Shown: positions 18,272 through 29,063, numbered from the stretch's first letter. The stretch: DNA of 64,000 bases from Chthonomonadaceae bacterium (GCA_027450145.1 DAIDKH010000001.1:255-64254); one strand, 5' to 3'. Numbers and translations: made by a program. The notes: a model not told the origin generated them from the letters alone.

Positions 18272-18559
18272 TTAGGCAGCAGGTATGCCTTCTTTTTTTC
18301 GTACACCTCGCGACACCACGTGCGACACGAGGGCGTATGTACCGTCTTCGTCCTTCTCCAGCTTCAAATCCACCGCCTGTTCGTCGATTATGAGGTATTT
18401 TTTCACGACCTCAACGATTTCCAGCCGAACTAGCTCTAACACTGATGATGGAATCGCAGACCGATCTTCAATGACAACACCTAAAAGTCGTTCTTTTGCA
18501 CATGCCCTAGGTGTAGGTACCGATCTACCCAGCAATCGATTAATCCAAGAATTAGACAT
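18272..18559 (-). CDS. minE: Cell division topological specificity factor MinE
   Basis: 95 aa. The N-terminal amphipathic targeting helix (SWINRLLGR) is followed by the MinD-binding segment (CAKERLLGVVIEDRSAIP) and the beta-rich dimerisation domain with the family block EIVEVVKKYLIID. It releases MinD from the membrane and so drives Min oscillation. GGAG lies 11 bases before the ATG. It follows minD after 172 bases on the same strand. Confidence 0.93.
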   Translation of the reverse strand: MSNSWINRLLGRSVPTPRACAKERLLGVVIEDRSAIPSSVLELVRLEIVEVVKKYLIIDEQAVDLKLEKDEDGTYALVSHVVSRGVRKKEGIPAA

Positions 18560-18731
18560 GGTCGCTATTCTCCGTTGTTGTAAACGATCAAATAAAACCG
18601 TAACTGACGTACTCTGCCATTAGTGGTCATTAGTGCCACTTGGCGCCGCGCGGGGTATACACATGGAATTACAACAATTTGCCCCGGCAACTCGGCTCAG
18701 ATGCGATGTGTATTAGAATATCATAACACAA

Positions 18732-19544
18732 TTACTTTGATGTGAAAAGCTTTTTAAACCTGTCTAGGAAGCCATTTCGCTCATCAAGGTCCATGAAGGG
18801 AACTTGCTGTCCCAGCAGACGCATAGCCACATCACGGTAGGCCTGACCAGCCACACTTTCTTTTGAAAGCGCTACAGGCTCTCCTCTGTTCGTTGAGGTG
18901 ATTATCGAATTATCATCTGGAACCACACCCAGGAGCTTAACGGAATTACCCAGAACCTCCTGCACGTCCTCCACTGAGAGCATGTCCTGGCTCTTAACCA
19001 TTTTCACACGAATTCGATTCACAATGAGCATAGGGTCTCGCAGGCCCTCGGCCTCCAACAATCCAATAATGCGGTCAGCATCTCGTACCGAAGCCATCTC
19101 AGGATTGGTTACGACGATCGCTTCTGTCGCGCCTGCAGTGGCGTTCTTGAAGCCCTGCTCAATACCTGCCGGACAGTCGATAAGAATGAACGTGAATCCT
19201 TCCTCCTTAAGCTCTTCCACCACCTGTTTCATCTGCCCCGCAGTTACTGCGCTCTTATCACGGGTTTGAGCTGCTGGCAGCATAGCGAGGTTCTGCATTC
19301 GCTTGTCGCGAATGAGTGCCTGTTTCAAGCGCGCCCTGCCCTCTACAACGTCAATGACGTCGTAAACTATCCGATTTTCAAGCCCAAGTGCCAGGTCGAG
19401 GTTGCGCAGACCAATATCGGCGTCCATCAGGGCAACCTTCTGCCCCTGCACGGCCAGCGCCATGCCCACATTAGCCGTAGTTGTGGTCTTACCCACTCCA
19501 CCTTTACCCGAGGTAACGACAACAACGCGTACGTCATCCGACAT
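18732..19544 (-). CDS. minD: Septum site-determining ATPase MinD
   Basis: 270 aa from the ATG at 19544. A TTG at 19574 is the alternative, but GGAGGGAG lies between the two. It has the deviant Walker A G-K-G-G-V-G-K-T-T near residues 14-22, and D-A-D-I-G-L-R-N-L-D typical of MinD. The amphipathic C-terminal membrane-targeting helix is GFLDRFKKLF. It binds the membrane as an ATP dimer and recruits MinC. The gene order is minC-minD-minE, reading right to left. Confidence 0.96.
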   Translation of the reverse strand: MSDDVRVVVVTSGKGGVGKTTTTANVGMALAVQGQKVALMDADIGLRNLDLALGLENRIVYDVIDVVEGRARLKQALIRDKRMQNLAMLPAAQTRDKSAVTAGQMKQVVEELKEEGFTFILIDCPAGIEQGFKNATAGATEAIVVTNPEMASVRDADRIIGLLEAEGLRDPMLIVNRIRVKMVKSQDMLSVEDVQEVLGNSVKLLGVVPDDNSIITSTNRGEPVALSKESVAGQAYRDVAMRLLGQQVPFMDLDERNGFLDRFKKLFTSK

Positions 19545-19586
19545 AGTTTTAAAGAGCTCCCTCCAATTATTCAAATGCTTGGCTGC

Positions 19587-20276
19587 TTACGCAGGGAAAA
19601 CCTGTATGGCGCCATTTTCAATGCGTGCAACTTCGGGACGACGAGCATCCTTCTCGTTGTTTTCCGGTGCGCGAGCAATTTGGGACGCAATTCGTAGCTG
19701 CTGCGGGCGCATACTTCCGGCTACAATGCGCGCGTTTTCATCACCCTGGCAACCCGCATGGGCCAACCCACGCAGGGTACCGAATACCATGATATCACCG
19801 GCAGCAAGGATTTCGGCACCGCTATTCACATCGCCACCAATAACGACATGTCCCCCGTGAACGACGCGCTGCCCCGAACGCACGGTGGAGGTAACATAGA
19901 GAGCATTGCTGCCAAACGACGGTGAAGCGGCGACTTCGGCGTCGACCTTGGAGCCCGGCGGAAGCATGTAATTCGTGATGCCCAGTTCTTTTGCCGCCGC
20001 CTGTGCAGTGCGATCGGTGCAAACCAGCGCCACCAACAGCAAGCCAAACTGGCTGAACAGCATATCCCTAAGGAGTACAATATCGTCCGCTGTGACCTGT
20101 CTATTTGCAATGTCAACCGTTATTAGCGCCCCGCGGCCAACGAATGTACTTTTGTGCGTCTCTAGACACCCTATAACTTGTGCGCGGGCCTCTTCCCAGC
20201 TCCCATCAGTGGGAACGGTAAGCAACAGTTCCAACAAGAGTCCATTATGCCAGGGTGTTAATTCTACCTGATTCAA
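19587..20276 (-). CDS. minC: Septum site-determining protein MinC
   Basis: 229 aa. I choose the TTG at 20276, which has GGGAGG 7 bases upstream. The longer GTG reading (20291) would start before that ribosome binding site. The N-terminal domain (to about 100) is diverged. The C-terminal right-handed beta-helix is clear: VRSGQRVVHGGHVVIGGDVNSG, AEILAAGDIMVFGTLRGLAHAG, then IARAPE. It inhibits FtsZ polymerisation where MinD holds it. It lies 61 bases after ligA and 42 bases before minD. Confidence 0.93.
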   Translation of the reverse strand: MNQVELTPWHNGLLLELLLTVPTDGSWEEARAQVIGCLETHKSTFVGRGALITVDIANRQVTADDIVLLRDMLFSQFGLLLVALVCTDRTAQAAAKELGITNYMLPPGSKVDAEVAASPSFGSNALYVTSTVRSGQRVVHGGHVVIGGDVNSGAEILAAGDIMVFGTLRGLAHAGCQGDENARIVAGSMRPQQLRIASQIARAPENNEKDARRPEVARIENGAIQVFPA

Positions 20277-20337
20277 ATCATTTCCTCCCACGTACTAACG
20301 CAAGCAAGCATTCCGTTGCGACGGGTTCGCACAAACA

Positions 20338-22443
<2,106 letters not shown>

Positions 22444-22702
22444 TTAGTGGCCATCCCGTGACTAACACAATGGCCCATCCGGTTAACTGCATGCTAAGCA
22501 CACCAAGCAATGCAGTTGTACGTATTAATAAGTAGAAGCACGCAGGCGTTCAGTTGTTGTAACGCAGTGTACCGCAAAAAAACTTCAGAAGATAAGTGGA
22601 ATCAGGATACAAACTTGCCGTTCTCACTGTCATTATATAAGATGACTATTCTTGATTTGGTGTATTGGGCCAGCGCAATTAAACTGCAAGGGGGAAAAGC
22701 TC

Positions 22703-23338
22703 ATGGGATCTCTAGAGCAGTCTATTCGAAGCTACTTCGAGCAGCATGAAATACGATTTATTAAGGCGGAAGGTGAAAGCGATTTTCGGCTCGACTACAC
22801 CATGCAAAATTTCGTAGCTCACTGCCGTGTGGTTTACGATGAGCAGCGGCACTTTACGGGGTTTTCGGTAAGTGGCGGGGTAAAGATACCGCATACACGG
22901 CGCACAGACGCTATGGAATACATTACCCGGGCGAACCACGGGCTTGCTTGCGGCGGATTTCAGATGGACTGCGATGACGGAGACCTTCTGTTCCGGATTG
23001 GCGTTTTTACAGCGCCTGGCCCGCTGGCAAACGAGACAATGGACTCGATGATCCAAATCGCCATCCGCACGTTCGACCGGTACTATAATGGGTTAATGGA
23101 AGTTGTCTATGCTAACAAGGCGCCGTCGGAAGCAATCACCGAAGCCGAGGCGGGTAGCCCCGGTCAGGATCAGATTGACGAGGTGGTTGAAGCCTTGTTA
23201 AAAAACATAACTGACGACGGGCAGGAAACCATAGCGGAAGCCGAGGTGGAACCACCCCGAAAGCGACGCGGTCGACCGCGTACCCGGAAGCCTCAGCCGC
23301 CTACGGACAAATCAACGGAAACACCGCCAGAAGATTAA
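22703..23338 (+). CDS. YbjN-like domain protein with AT-hook-like tail
   Basis: 211 aa from the ATG at 22703, which has AGGGGG 9 bases upstream. Residues 1-140 resemble the YbjN/type III secretion chaperone-like fold: SLEQSIRSYFEQHEIRF, then MEYITRANHGLACGGFQMD, DGDLLFRIG, and a long helix MDSMIQIAIRTFDRYYNGLMEVVY. The tail is acidic, then ends in a basic segment PRKRRGRPRTRK whose RGRP core matches the AT-hook DNA-minor-groove motif. An AT-hook is unusual on this fold. It is a single gene closed by a strong terminator. Its function is unknown, and a DNA- or RNA-associated role is only inferred. Confidence 0.75.
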   Translation: MGSLEQSIRSYFEQHEIRFIKAEGESDFRLDYTMQNFVAHCRVVYDEQRHFTGFSVSGGVKIPHTRRTDAMEYITRANHGLACGGFQMDCDDGDLLFRIGVFTAPGPLANETMDSMIQIAIRTFDRYYNGLMEVVYANKAPSEAITEAEAGSPGQDQIDEVVEALLKNITDDGQETIAEAEVEPPRKRRGRPRTRKPQPPTDKSTETPPED

Positions 23339-23355
23339 GTGCGATTATTCATTAT

Positions 23356-23391
23356 AGCGGAGTTGGTTAGCAAACCAACTCCGCTTTTTTT
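23356..23391 (+). terminator. Strong intrinsic terminator
   Basis: A perfect 13-bp stem (AGCGGAGTTGGTT with AACCAACTCCGCT), loop AGCA, directly followed by a run of T. It ends the YbjN-like gene 17 bases after its stop codon. Confidence 0.95.
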
Positions 23392-23625
23392 ACTGGCTCT
23401 ACAATATCAGGAAGATTGTAAACGGTTTGTAAACTGACTTCTTGACAATGAAGTCAGGACGACCCACGCGACACCATTTTATGTCTGGACTACGTCACCT
23501 GGTTTACCGGTTTGGAAACGGACTTACACGACCATTGGCGGCTTGATGTTGGGCTGTGCACAAAAATGGTGCGTCCATCCTGGCAGATGAACGCACCATG
23601 AGGCACACACTTTATACCGTGGCGA

Positions 23626-24822
23626 TCAGTACAGGAATGTCACCATGCCTGTTAGCGAGTCGCTACCGGGATTGTTTACTTTGATATACTCAGCGTTGAG
23701 TATAATATTCTGCGCTGGCCGGTTGGCGAGTGAGAAGGTGTACTGACCCGTCACCGGAATTCCCGTAACACCTGCCATCCGCGCCGAGTCATAGCGTACC
23801 ATGAAGGCGGTCTTGTGGTTAAAGTAGATGTCGCCCTCAAGTATGGTTGCATAGCTGGAAACTGGCTTGCCGGCAGCCACATCGTCGACGCCGTACAGCA
23901 GGCCACCATTAAGTTCTAGTTGCCAGGTAGGTATACCACGGCGCACTTTACCCAGGAAGCGATCATAAGTTCCGAAAAGGCCTGCACGGTAGAAGTTGTC
24001 CTCAATACCGATCGTCTGCAGTTGTCGGCGGCCGTTGTAATACATGGCGCCAATAGAGGTGCCCTGGTTACCAATAAGGTATTCGCTCTGCAGCACTACA
24101 TCATGGAACGCCTTGCCATTATAAGTAATGTTCTGCGACGAGCCGTCTTCCTTCACGCCGTATAGCCACGAAACGCGGGTATACAGAGGCCCAGTGACAT
24201 ATCCTGCCTGGACACCTGTTTCGTAACCACCAATTCCAAAGTCACCCAGAGCAGCATTCACATTGTTCAACGGCCCAAGTGAACCATACAATTGTGCATC
24301 GGCAATTGCAATGGTCCTGTGATCGCCCATAAGGTTAAAGCCATCGAGTACAGGTATTTGGCCAATTCGCGCTGTCCAGTAGGTTCCGCGCGCACCGGAG
24401 TTATACTGTGCCCAAAGGTCGCTAAACCCGGATTGGGATCCTCCCTTGAAGCCAGTGGTGTATCGAACATGAAGGGCGAACTGCTTGCCCAGGGACGTGG
24501 CGAGGGCAGTATCCATTCCTGCAACACTGATATTGGGGCTGCTTCGAGTTGCCGCCGTTAGGCTTACTATCGACATAGCCACGGAGTTGCTGAAGGTAAT
24601 CGGCTTTACTTCGTTAGAGGGCAGCCGAAAACCTGCACGTAAAAATGCATAACCGAAAGGAGTGAGGCGGGGTACCATGGTATGGCACCTGGCGCATTGA
24701 AAGTGAAACTTTCTTGCGAACATTGGGAAAGCACTGGATGGCTTCGCCCCCAGCGTCAGGGTGGCGGCGCTTAATATGAGCGCCGCAATCCCTGTTCCTA
24801 CGCGATTCGTTCTGGAATTCAT
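23626..24822 (-). CDS. Outer-membrane beta-barrel with single CxxCH haem motif
   Basis: 398 aa. A signal peptide (to about residue 31) is followed at once by FPMFARKFHFQ and C43-A-R-C46-H47, a c-type haem site. Then comes TMVPRLTPFGYAFLRAGFRLP, a block seen in short cytochrome-like domains. From about residue 75 on the protein is an amphipathic beta-barrel: alternating strands, Gly/Asn turns (GYETGVQAGYVTG), and a terminal aromatic residue (MVTFLY). The fusion suggests a porin-cytochrome-type conduit in which the haem sits at the periplasmic mouth (inference). It is the second gene after a secreted Cys-rich protein (72-base gap), so a shared redox or metal function is likely. The exact family is not certain. 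Confidence 0.75.
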   Translation of the reverse strand: MNSRTNRVGTGIAALILSAATLTLGAKPSSAFPMFARKFHFQCARCHTMVPRLTPFGYAFLRAGFRLPSNEVKPITFSNSVAMSIVSLTAATRSSPNISVAGMDTALATSLGKQFALHVRYTTGFKGGSQSGFSDLWAQYNSGARGTYWTARIGQIPVLDGFNLMGDHRTIAIADAQLYGSLGPLNNVNAALGDFGIGGYETGVQAGYVTGPLYTRVSWLYGVKEDGSSQNITYNGKAFHDVVLQSEYLIGNQGTSIGAMYYNGRRQLQTIGIEDNFYRAGLFGTYDRFLGKVRRGIPTWQLELNGGLLYGVDDVAAGKPVSSYATILEGDIYFNHKTAFMVRYDSARMAGVTGIPVTGQYTFSLANRPAQNIILNAEYIKVNNPGSDSLTGMVTFLY

Positions 24823-24894
24823 CGTATGTCCTCTGTCATCGTTTTTGTCAGCTAAGGAAACTGCTGCATCACGTCGATGAGAGTTCCAAACTAA

Positions 24895-25572
24895 CTATTT
24901 TGTAGATGCGACGGCCGCTGGCAGATTGACGTTGCCGCCGACTTTACCGAGGATTGTGGCAAGCTGTGCCTCTTTTTTGGCGGTCCAGTCCTGCTTCAGC
25001 GTGATCTTTAGAAGTTTGCCATTGCCGGTTAGTTCCGCGCTCGATGCACCCACCGGGCTTATTAGCTTAGTGAGTTCGGGGGTCGTTTTGCCTGTAAGAC
25101 CAGTTACCGGCAAAAGTACCTCGCGTCGGTTAATATAAATGTCCTTAAGACCGGACGCCGGGTCACCCGGTGTGTTGAATACTGTGCGCAAACCAGTACC
25201 TACTGGCAACGCCTTTAGCATATTCTGCCAGGTTACCGATTTAAGATGCGCCCAACTCACACAAATGCCATTCTTGTCACTGCAACTACACATCTTGCAG
25301 GTTCCCGTGCATTGCGTGGTGCTAAAGGTCATGAACATTCCGCAGTCTTCGCATATACCACCAAGTTCTGTGGTTGGCGATACCGTCGCCACGATCGGAG
25401 CACCAGCCCCCACCTGGTTGAGGGTAACACCTGTGTCACTCACTGAGACCACACTGCTCAAAACTCCGGCGTGCTGCCAGGCATCGCCGCCCGCTATTGC
25501 GCTCGTGCCGAGGGCGGGAACCGCGGCCACTGTAAGTGCCATTAATGCAAACCTGGAAATAGACTGTTTCAT
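24895..25572 (-). CDS. Secreted protein with seven-cysteine NosL-like cluster
   Basis: 225 aa. The start is the ATG at 25572 behind a perfect AGGAGG; the frame upstream is spurious. Signal peptide to about residue 27. Seven cysteines fall between 74 and 104: C74-E-D-C77-G-M, C88, C92, C95, C97 and C104. C-x-x-C-G-M recalls the copper site of NosL, and CTGTCKMCSC recalls small metal- or cluster-binding loops. The rest is an Ala/Thr/Val-rich soluble domain with a conserved-looking DIYINRREVLLPV. An odd cysteine count argues for metal or haem-transfer chemistry rather than only disulfides. It is the first gene of a two-gene unit with the CxxCH barrel. Confidence 0.65.
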   Translation of the reverse strand: MKQSISRFALMALTVAAVPALGTSAIAGGDAWQHAGVLSSVVSVSDTGVTLNQVGAGAPIVATVSPTTELGGICEDCGMFMTFSTTQCTGTCKMCSCSDKNGICVSWAHLKSVTWQNMLKALPVGTGLRTVFNTPGDPASGLKDIYINRREVLLPVTGLTGKTTPELTKLISPVGASSAELTGNGKLLKITLKQDWTAKKEAQLATILGKVGGNVNLPAAVASTK

Positions 25573-25900
25573 TGATTTGTGCCTCCTAAATACTGTAAGT
25601 ATTCTGGCTTCATTATATACATCTATGTCCGATTTGACATCCGACATTTGACGGATTTGCCCGAAACCAACACAAACCGAAAACAAACGAAAATAAGAAA
25701 CTATAACCCATTTGCGTCCTAGCACGCGCTCCCCAACGGCAAATGATGAAATGCTTATAACTTATTGAGATCATACACATCATGGGAGTACGATAAACAC
25801 TTGGGGAAATCACCAGCGCTAACAGCCATAGGCTATGTTCATTGATCGCCTATCTGCGCAACCGGCGGGCTTATGACCGTGGAAATGTACTCACCGTGGG
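25573..25900 (-). promoter_or_regulatory. Promoter region with ATTTGAC direct repeats
   Basis: Upstream of the Cys-rich/barrel pair, a minus-strand TATAAT lies at 25612-25617. The expected -35 position lacks a good TTGACA. Instead two copies of ATTTGAC lie 15 bases apart (25632-25638 and 25647-25653), flanked by CCG elements. This looks like a two-site activator or repressor binding region. The remaining bases to 25900 hold nothing I can assign. Confidence 0.35.
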
Positions 25901-26287
25901 CTACCGCGGCTTACTGAGTGCATTTGGTGAAATATCGTCAGCTAGCACATCAGGTAACACGTAGGAACCATCTGGGCTACGCGGAATTGGTATGTACCTT
26001 TTGACGCAGGTTAACGGTAAAGGACCGTAAATGTGCGGATAAAGTGTACCACTTCGGCCGGGTTCAAACTTTAAAATTGAGGAAACCGAAGAAACCTCTA
26101 CTTCAAGAGCAACGAGATTATCTACCTCGTTGAAAAACTGGGTAGCGGATTTGACGAGTTGTTCGCGCGAGCTGCCGTGAATAAACCCGTCGGTCTCATA
26201 GTGCTCAGGCACGAAAAGACCCGACTCACGAGCGCACTTGAGTACACCCGCATCTGCTAGGACATAGACGAATTGTGCAGCTTTCAT
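25901..26287 (-). CDS. DUF952 domain protein
   Basis: 128 aa from the ATG at 26287, which has GGAGGT 9 bases upstream; the frame start at 26317 does not. It matches the DUF952 pattern: VYVLADAGVLKCARESGLF at the start, a mid-protein D-G-F-I-H-G-S, then Q-F-F-N and LVALEVEVSSVSSILKFEPG, and the signature PHIYGPLPL near the end. The family is small, cytoplasmic and of unknown activity; its fold has been compared with ADP-ribosyltransferase-like proteins. It is a single gene, 137 bases beyond khpB on the same strand. Confidence 0.85.
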   Translation of the reverse strand: MKAAQFVYVLADAGVLKCARESGLFVPEHYETDGFIHGSSREQLVKSATQFFNEVDNLVALEVEVSSVSSILKFEPGRSGTLYPHIYGPLPLTCVKRYIPIPRSPDGSYVLPDVLADDISPNALSKPR

Positions 26288-26424
26288 GACTGCCGTACCT
26301 CCATTGGCACATAACAACGCGTTTCAGCCAGATTACTCTATTTCGCAGCGTTTCGCAACCATCCCGTGCAATTGCGCAGAATACCAACCACTGTAATGCA
26401 GCAGCACAGATGATAGCCGAGCGC

Positions 26425-26922
26425 TTATTTGCGCGGTGCGATAACCACGTGCCGATCCCGATCGCTACCTTCGCTGTATGTCTCTACGTCTGGATCGTCC
26501 GCTAATTCGCTGTGAATAATCCTGCGCTCATGTGAGGGTAGCGGCTCCAGTTCGCACTCCATATTGCGGCTCTTCACCTCTGCTGCAAGCTCCCGGGCAT
26601 GCGCTCGCAGCGATTCTATACGCCGACTTCGGTAATTGCCAGCGTCGAGCATTATTCGCACATCGCCGCGTATTCTGTGGGCGAGGATGTGGTTCAGGAG
26701 AAGCTGCAGAGCATCCAAGATCTGTCCGGTCTTGCCCCACGTCTCGTCGGCATCCACGCCGGTAAGACTGATCATGAGGTGGCTTCCCTGCTTGTCGGTT
26801 AGTTCAGCCTCCATCGTGCCGCCAGCGGCTGCACAGAAGTCAAGCACCACCTGCAACGCGATCTGCTCTTCCTCTGCCGTATTGGGTGAATTGACATCCT
26901 CATTAGGGTCAAGGTCAGTCAT
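26425..26922 (-). CDS. khpB: RNA-binding protein KhpB/Jag (KH-R3H), short form
   Basis: 165 aa, ribosome binding site GGAG then ATG at 26922. After an acidic N-terminus it has a KH-like domain (about 20-95, with TGQILDALQLLLNHIL) and an R3H domain ending LPSHERRIIHSEL with the R-x-x-H core (about 100-160). The N-terminal Jag_N domain found in longer homologues is absent. KhpB binds RNA with KhpA and is linked to cell division and envelope growth. Its place directly after yidC (77-base gap) is the usual one. Confidence 0.9.
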   Translation of the reverse strand: MTDLDPNEDVNSPNTAEEEQIALQVVLDFCAAAGGTMEAELTDKQGSHLMISLTGVDADETWGKTGQILDALQLLLNHILAHRIRGDVRIMLDAGNYRSRRIESLRAHARELAAEVKSRNMECELEPLPSHERRIIHSELADDPDVETYSEGSDRDRHVVIAPRK

Positions 26923-26999
26923 AGGTAACTCCTGCCGGTCACAGTTGAGGATCTATCCCCAAGCGACTTTTGCATTAAGACGGTTCGCATGTGTATTTG

Positions 27000-28298
27000 T
27001 TAGCGCTTTTTTTTCTTTGGCCGCGGCCTGGGTACATCAACAACACTGGGACCAGTTGGCGCTTTGGCAGTTTTCTGCGGGCGTGGTGTGGTCGTGGCGG
27101 TACCGGTCACAGGGCGAGCCAGAGCAGCCGCCCCCCCGGAAGATACTGTAACAGCAGGGTTGTTCCTACTCGGCAGGTAGATGAAATAGTACTGCTGCAC
27201 GGCTGAAAGTATATTCTGAATCAGGTAGTAAACTAGAAAAGCAGATGCCCATCTTGAGACGATGAAGTAGTACATTATAAAAAACGTCATCATGTACGAC
27301 ATCGTCTTCTGCTGCTGCGCCATTGCCGGATCGCTAACTGGGGTGAGCTTCATCGTTACCATCATGCTGAGTGCGTATAGCACCAGGATGGGCATATCGA
27401 ACGATCCGAGGTTCGCACCAATGTAGGCTGGGTACTGCTTAGCCAAGCTGCTCCCTATCCACAAGAATGTGCCATGGGTAAAATGCAGTTGATAGACGCG
27501 GATTAAATCGATCATGAACCAGAAGATTGGCAGTTGTATAAGTGACGGCAGGCAGGTAGCGAACATGTTTACGCCATGTTCCTTGTAAGCCTCCTGAACT
27601 TTCTTCATCTGCTCCTGCGGGTCATCCTTGTACTTCGCCTGAATTGCCTTGATGATTGGGGCCATCTTCTGCATTTCCCTTTGGCTCTTATAGGTTTTGA
27701 GCATCGTTGGAAATGTAATCACCTTGATTAACACTGCAATTGCAAACAGTGCAAACCAATAGCTAAACGCGGGCTTCCGGCCAGTCATAGCAACCAAGGC
27801 ATCAATAAGCTTATAAGTGAAAAGGTGTGAATTCTCCTGGTCTATTCTATCGTTCACTTGATTAAAAAGAGCCGTAAACTGGGGCGATTTGACAACGTTG
27901 GTATCGCCGTAATGCTGCTGAAGATTAGTTAGGGCTTGCTCTGCTTGCTGCAAGCCGTTTGCTCGTCTGTCGGCGAGTTCTTTGCGGGCTCCCGAGGTTA
28001 ACGGAACTCCAGGTTCCAGATGCATGGTCGCGCCAGACCCATAACCGTTCGGATCTGAAGCATATTGAGCGAGATCAAATAGAGCGGTTGCGGCAAGTTC
28101 TCTGTTCGAGTTAGAGTAGTGATCGCTCACTGCCTGATATTCGTTCAGCGCACTGTCGGGATCGAGCGCCTGCAGTGCCTTGGCATGATCTAGCGTAAGC
28201 GGAGGTACACCAGCCGGCCCACGATTACAACCAGAAAGAAGGACAGCGGATAATACAACAAGCAGGATAATCGCAGGTATTCTAGCTGCAAATCTCAA
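27000..28298 (-). CDS. yidC: Membrane protein insertase YidC, lipoprotein-like with periplasmic helical domain
   Basis: 432 aa from the TTG at 28298, which has AAGGA 7 bases upstream. This places it 25 bases after yidD, and the longer frame would overlap yidD. The N-terminus is a lipobox signal (AVLLSGC, Cys24) as in Gram-positive YidC, not the TM1/P1 layout of Proteobacteria. Residues 25-150 look like TPR-type helices (ALDPDSALNEYQAVSDHY). The insertase core starts at FSYWFALFAIAVLIKVITFP, with the cytoplasmic hairpin MQKMAPIIKAIQAKYKDDPQEQ and later helices. A basic tail (PRPRPKKKKR) may contact the ribosome. It inserts and folds inner-membrane proteins with SecYEG. Confidence 0.93.
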   Translation of the reverse strand: MRFAARIPAIILLVVLSAVLLSGCNRGPAGVPPLTLDHAKALQALDPDSALNEYQAVSDHYSNSNRELAATALFDLAQYASDPNGYGSGATMHLEPGVPLTSGARKELADRRANGLQQAEQALTNLQQHYGDTNVVKSPQFTALFNQVNDRIDQENSHLFTYKLIDALVAMTGRKPAFSYWFALFAIAVLIKVITFPTMLKTYKSQREMQKMAPIIKAIQAKYKDDPQEQMKKVQEAYKEHGVNMFATCLPSLIQLPIFWFMIDLIRVYQLHFTHGTFLWIGSSLAKQYPAYIGANLGSFDMPILVLYALSMMVTMKLTPVSDPAMAQQQKTMSYMMTFFIMYYFIVSRWASAFLVYYLIQNILSAVQQYYFIYLPSRNNPAVTVSSGGAAALARPVTGTATTTPRPQKTAKAPTGPSVVDVPRPRPKKKKR

Positions 28299-28323
28299 GA
28301 TAATTTCCTTAATGGCATAGTAA

Positions 28324-28596
28324 TCATGGCGCGGGATCGTACCCCCCGGAACAGAATGGGTTGCAACGCAAAATTCGTCGAATAGCCAATGCGACGCCTG
28401 CAATCACACCATGACGCTGAATACACTGTGCTGCATAGTGAGAACACGTTGGCTGGTACCGGCAAGTTGGTGGCCGTAACGGGGATGTTAGCTGGTACAG
28501 CCTGATCAGCAAAAGCGCGGCTCGGGCTGCGAGCGAAATGCTGGACTGCTCGTCAAGCTTTTCAGGCTGGCACTCAGTCTTCATGGCGATCTTCAA
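28324..28596 (-). CDS. yidD: Membrane protein insertion efficiency factor YidD
   Basis: 90 aa with the family core [32 protein letters not shown] and the C-terminal [11 protein letters not shown]. Conserved Cys-x4-Cys and the final Gly-Gly-Asp-Pro-like turn are present. The start overlaps the end of rnpA; an ATG at 28584 is an alternative. It is a small membrane-associated helper of YidC, in its usual place between rnpA and yidC. Confidence 0.95.
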   Translation of the reverse strand: MKIAMKTECQPEKLDEQSSISLAARAALLLIRLYQLTSPLRPPTCRYQPTCSHYAAQCIQRHGVIAGVALAIRRILRCNPFCSGGYDPAP

Positions 28597-28933
28597 TCAT
28601 GCCGCACCGCGACATCAAGTATCTCAAAGCCCCCGCGATTTGATTAAAATCTGCCGCCGTACACGGTTTTCGTACGACTAGCACTACATCTACTGGCTTA
28701 CTTCGCGAAAGGTTTCTCATTGTTCGCAGCGCCTCTCGAATCTGACGACGGGCGCGATTGCGTCGAACTGCACCCCCAACTTTGCCACTAGCCACCACTC
28801 CAAACCTGGCTTCGGCACCGGCGTCACTATTACCGCAAACATAAGCGACTATGAGCGGTGTCGAGAAGCTTCTACCTGTCTTGTACACTTTGCGAAAGTC
28901 GGCTGATTTCAGAAGCCGGTCACTACGATTCAA
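28574..28933 (-). CDS. rnpA: Ribonuclease P protein component
   Basis: 119 aa. It shows the RnpA signature [15 protein letters not shown] (RNR motif) at about 57-71, preceded by [13 protein letters not shown] and followed by DVVLVVRKP. It binds RNase P RNA and helps position the 5' leader of precursor tRNA. It lies between rpmH and yidD and overlaps yidD by 23 bases. Confidence 0.96.
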   Translation of the reverse strand: MNRSDRLLKSADFRKVYKTGRSFSTPLIVAYVCGNSDAGAEARFGVVASGKVGGAVRRNRARRQIREALRTMRNLSRSKPVDVVLVVRKPCTAADFNQIAGALRYLMSRCGMIEDRHED

Positions 28934-28982
28934 CGGAGCGCCTTCTACGGTTACACCGCACGTTCAACCAATCTCCATACGG

Positions 28983-29019
28983 AAACAAGGCGCGAACGGT
29001 TTCCGTTCGCGCCTTGTTT
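28983..29019 (-). other. Perfect 17-bp hairpin between rpmH and rnpA
   Basis: Arms AAACAAGGCGCGAACGG and CCGTTCGCGCCTTGTTT with loop TTT, perfectly paired. It lies 44 bases after the rpmH stop and 50 bases before the rnpA start. On the minus strand only TTTCC follows, so it may be a partial terminator or a processing site that sets L34 mRNA far above rnpA, as known in other bacteria for this gene pair. Confidence 0.75.
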
Positions 29020-29063
29020 GAGCGGCTGCGACGCGGACATAGCCGCACTGCAAATTGCTCCGT

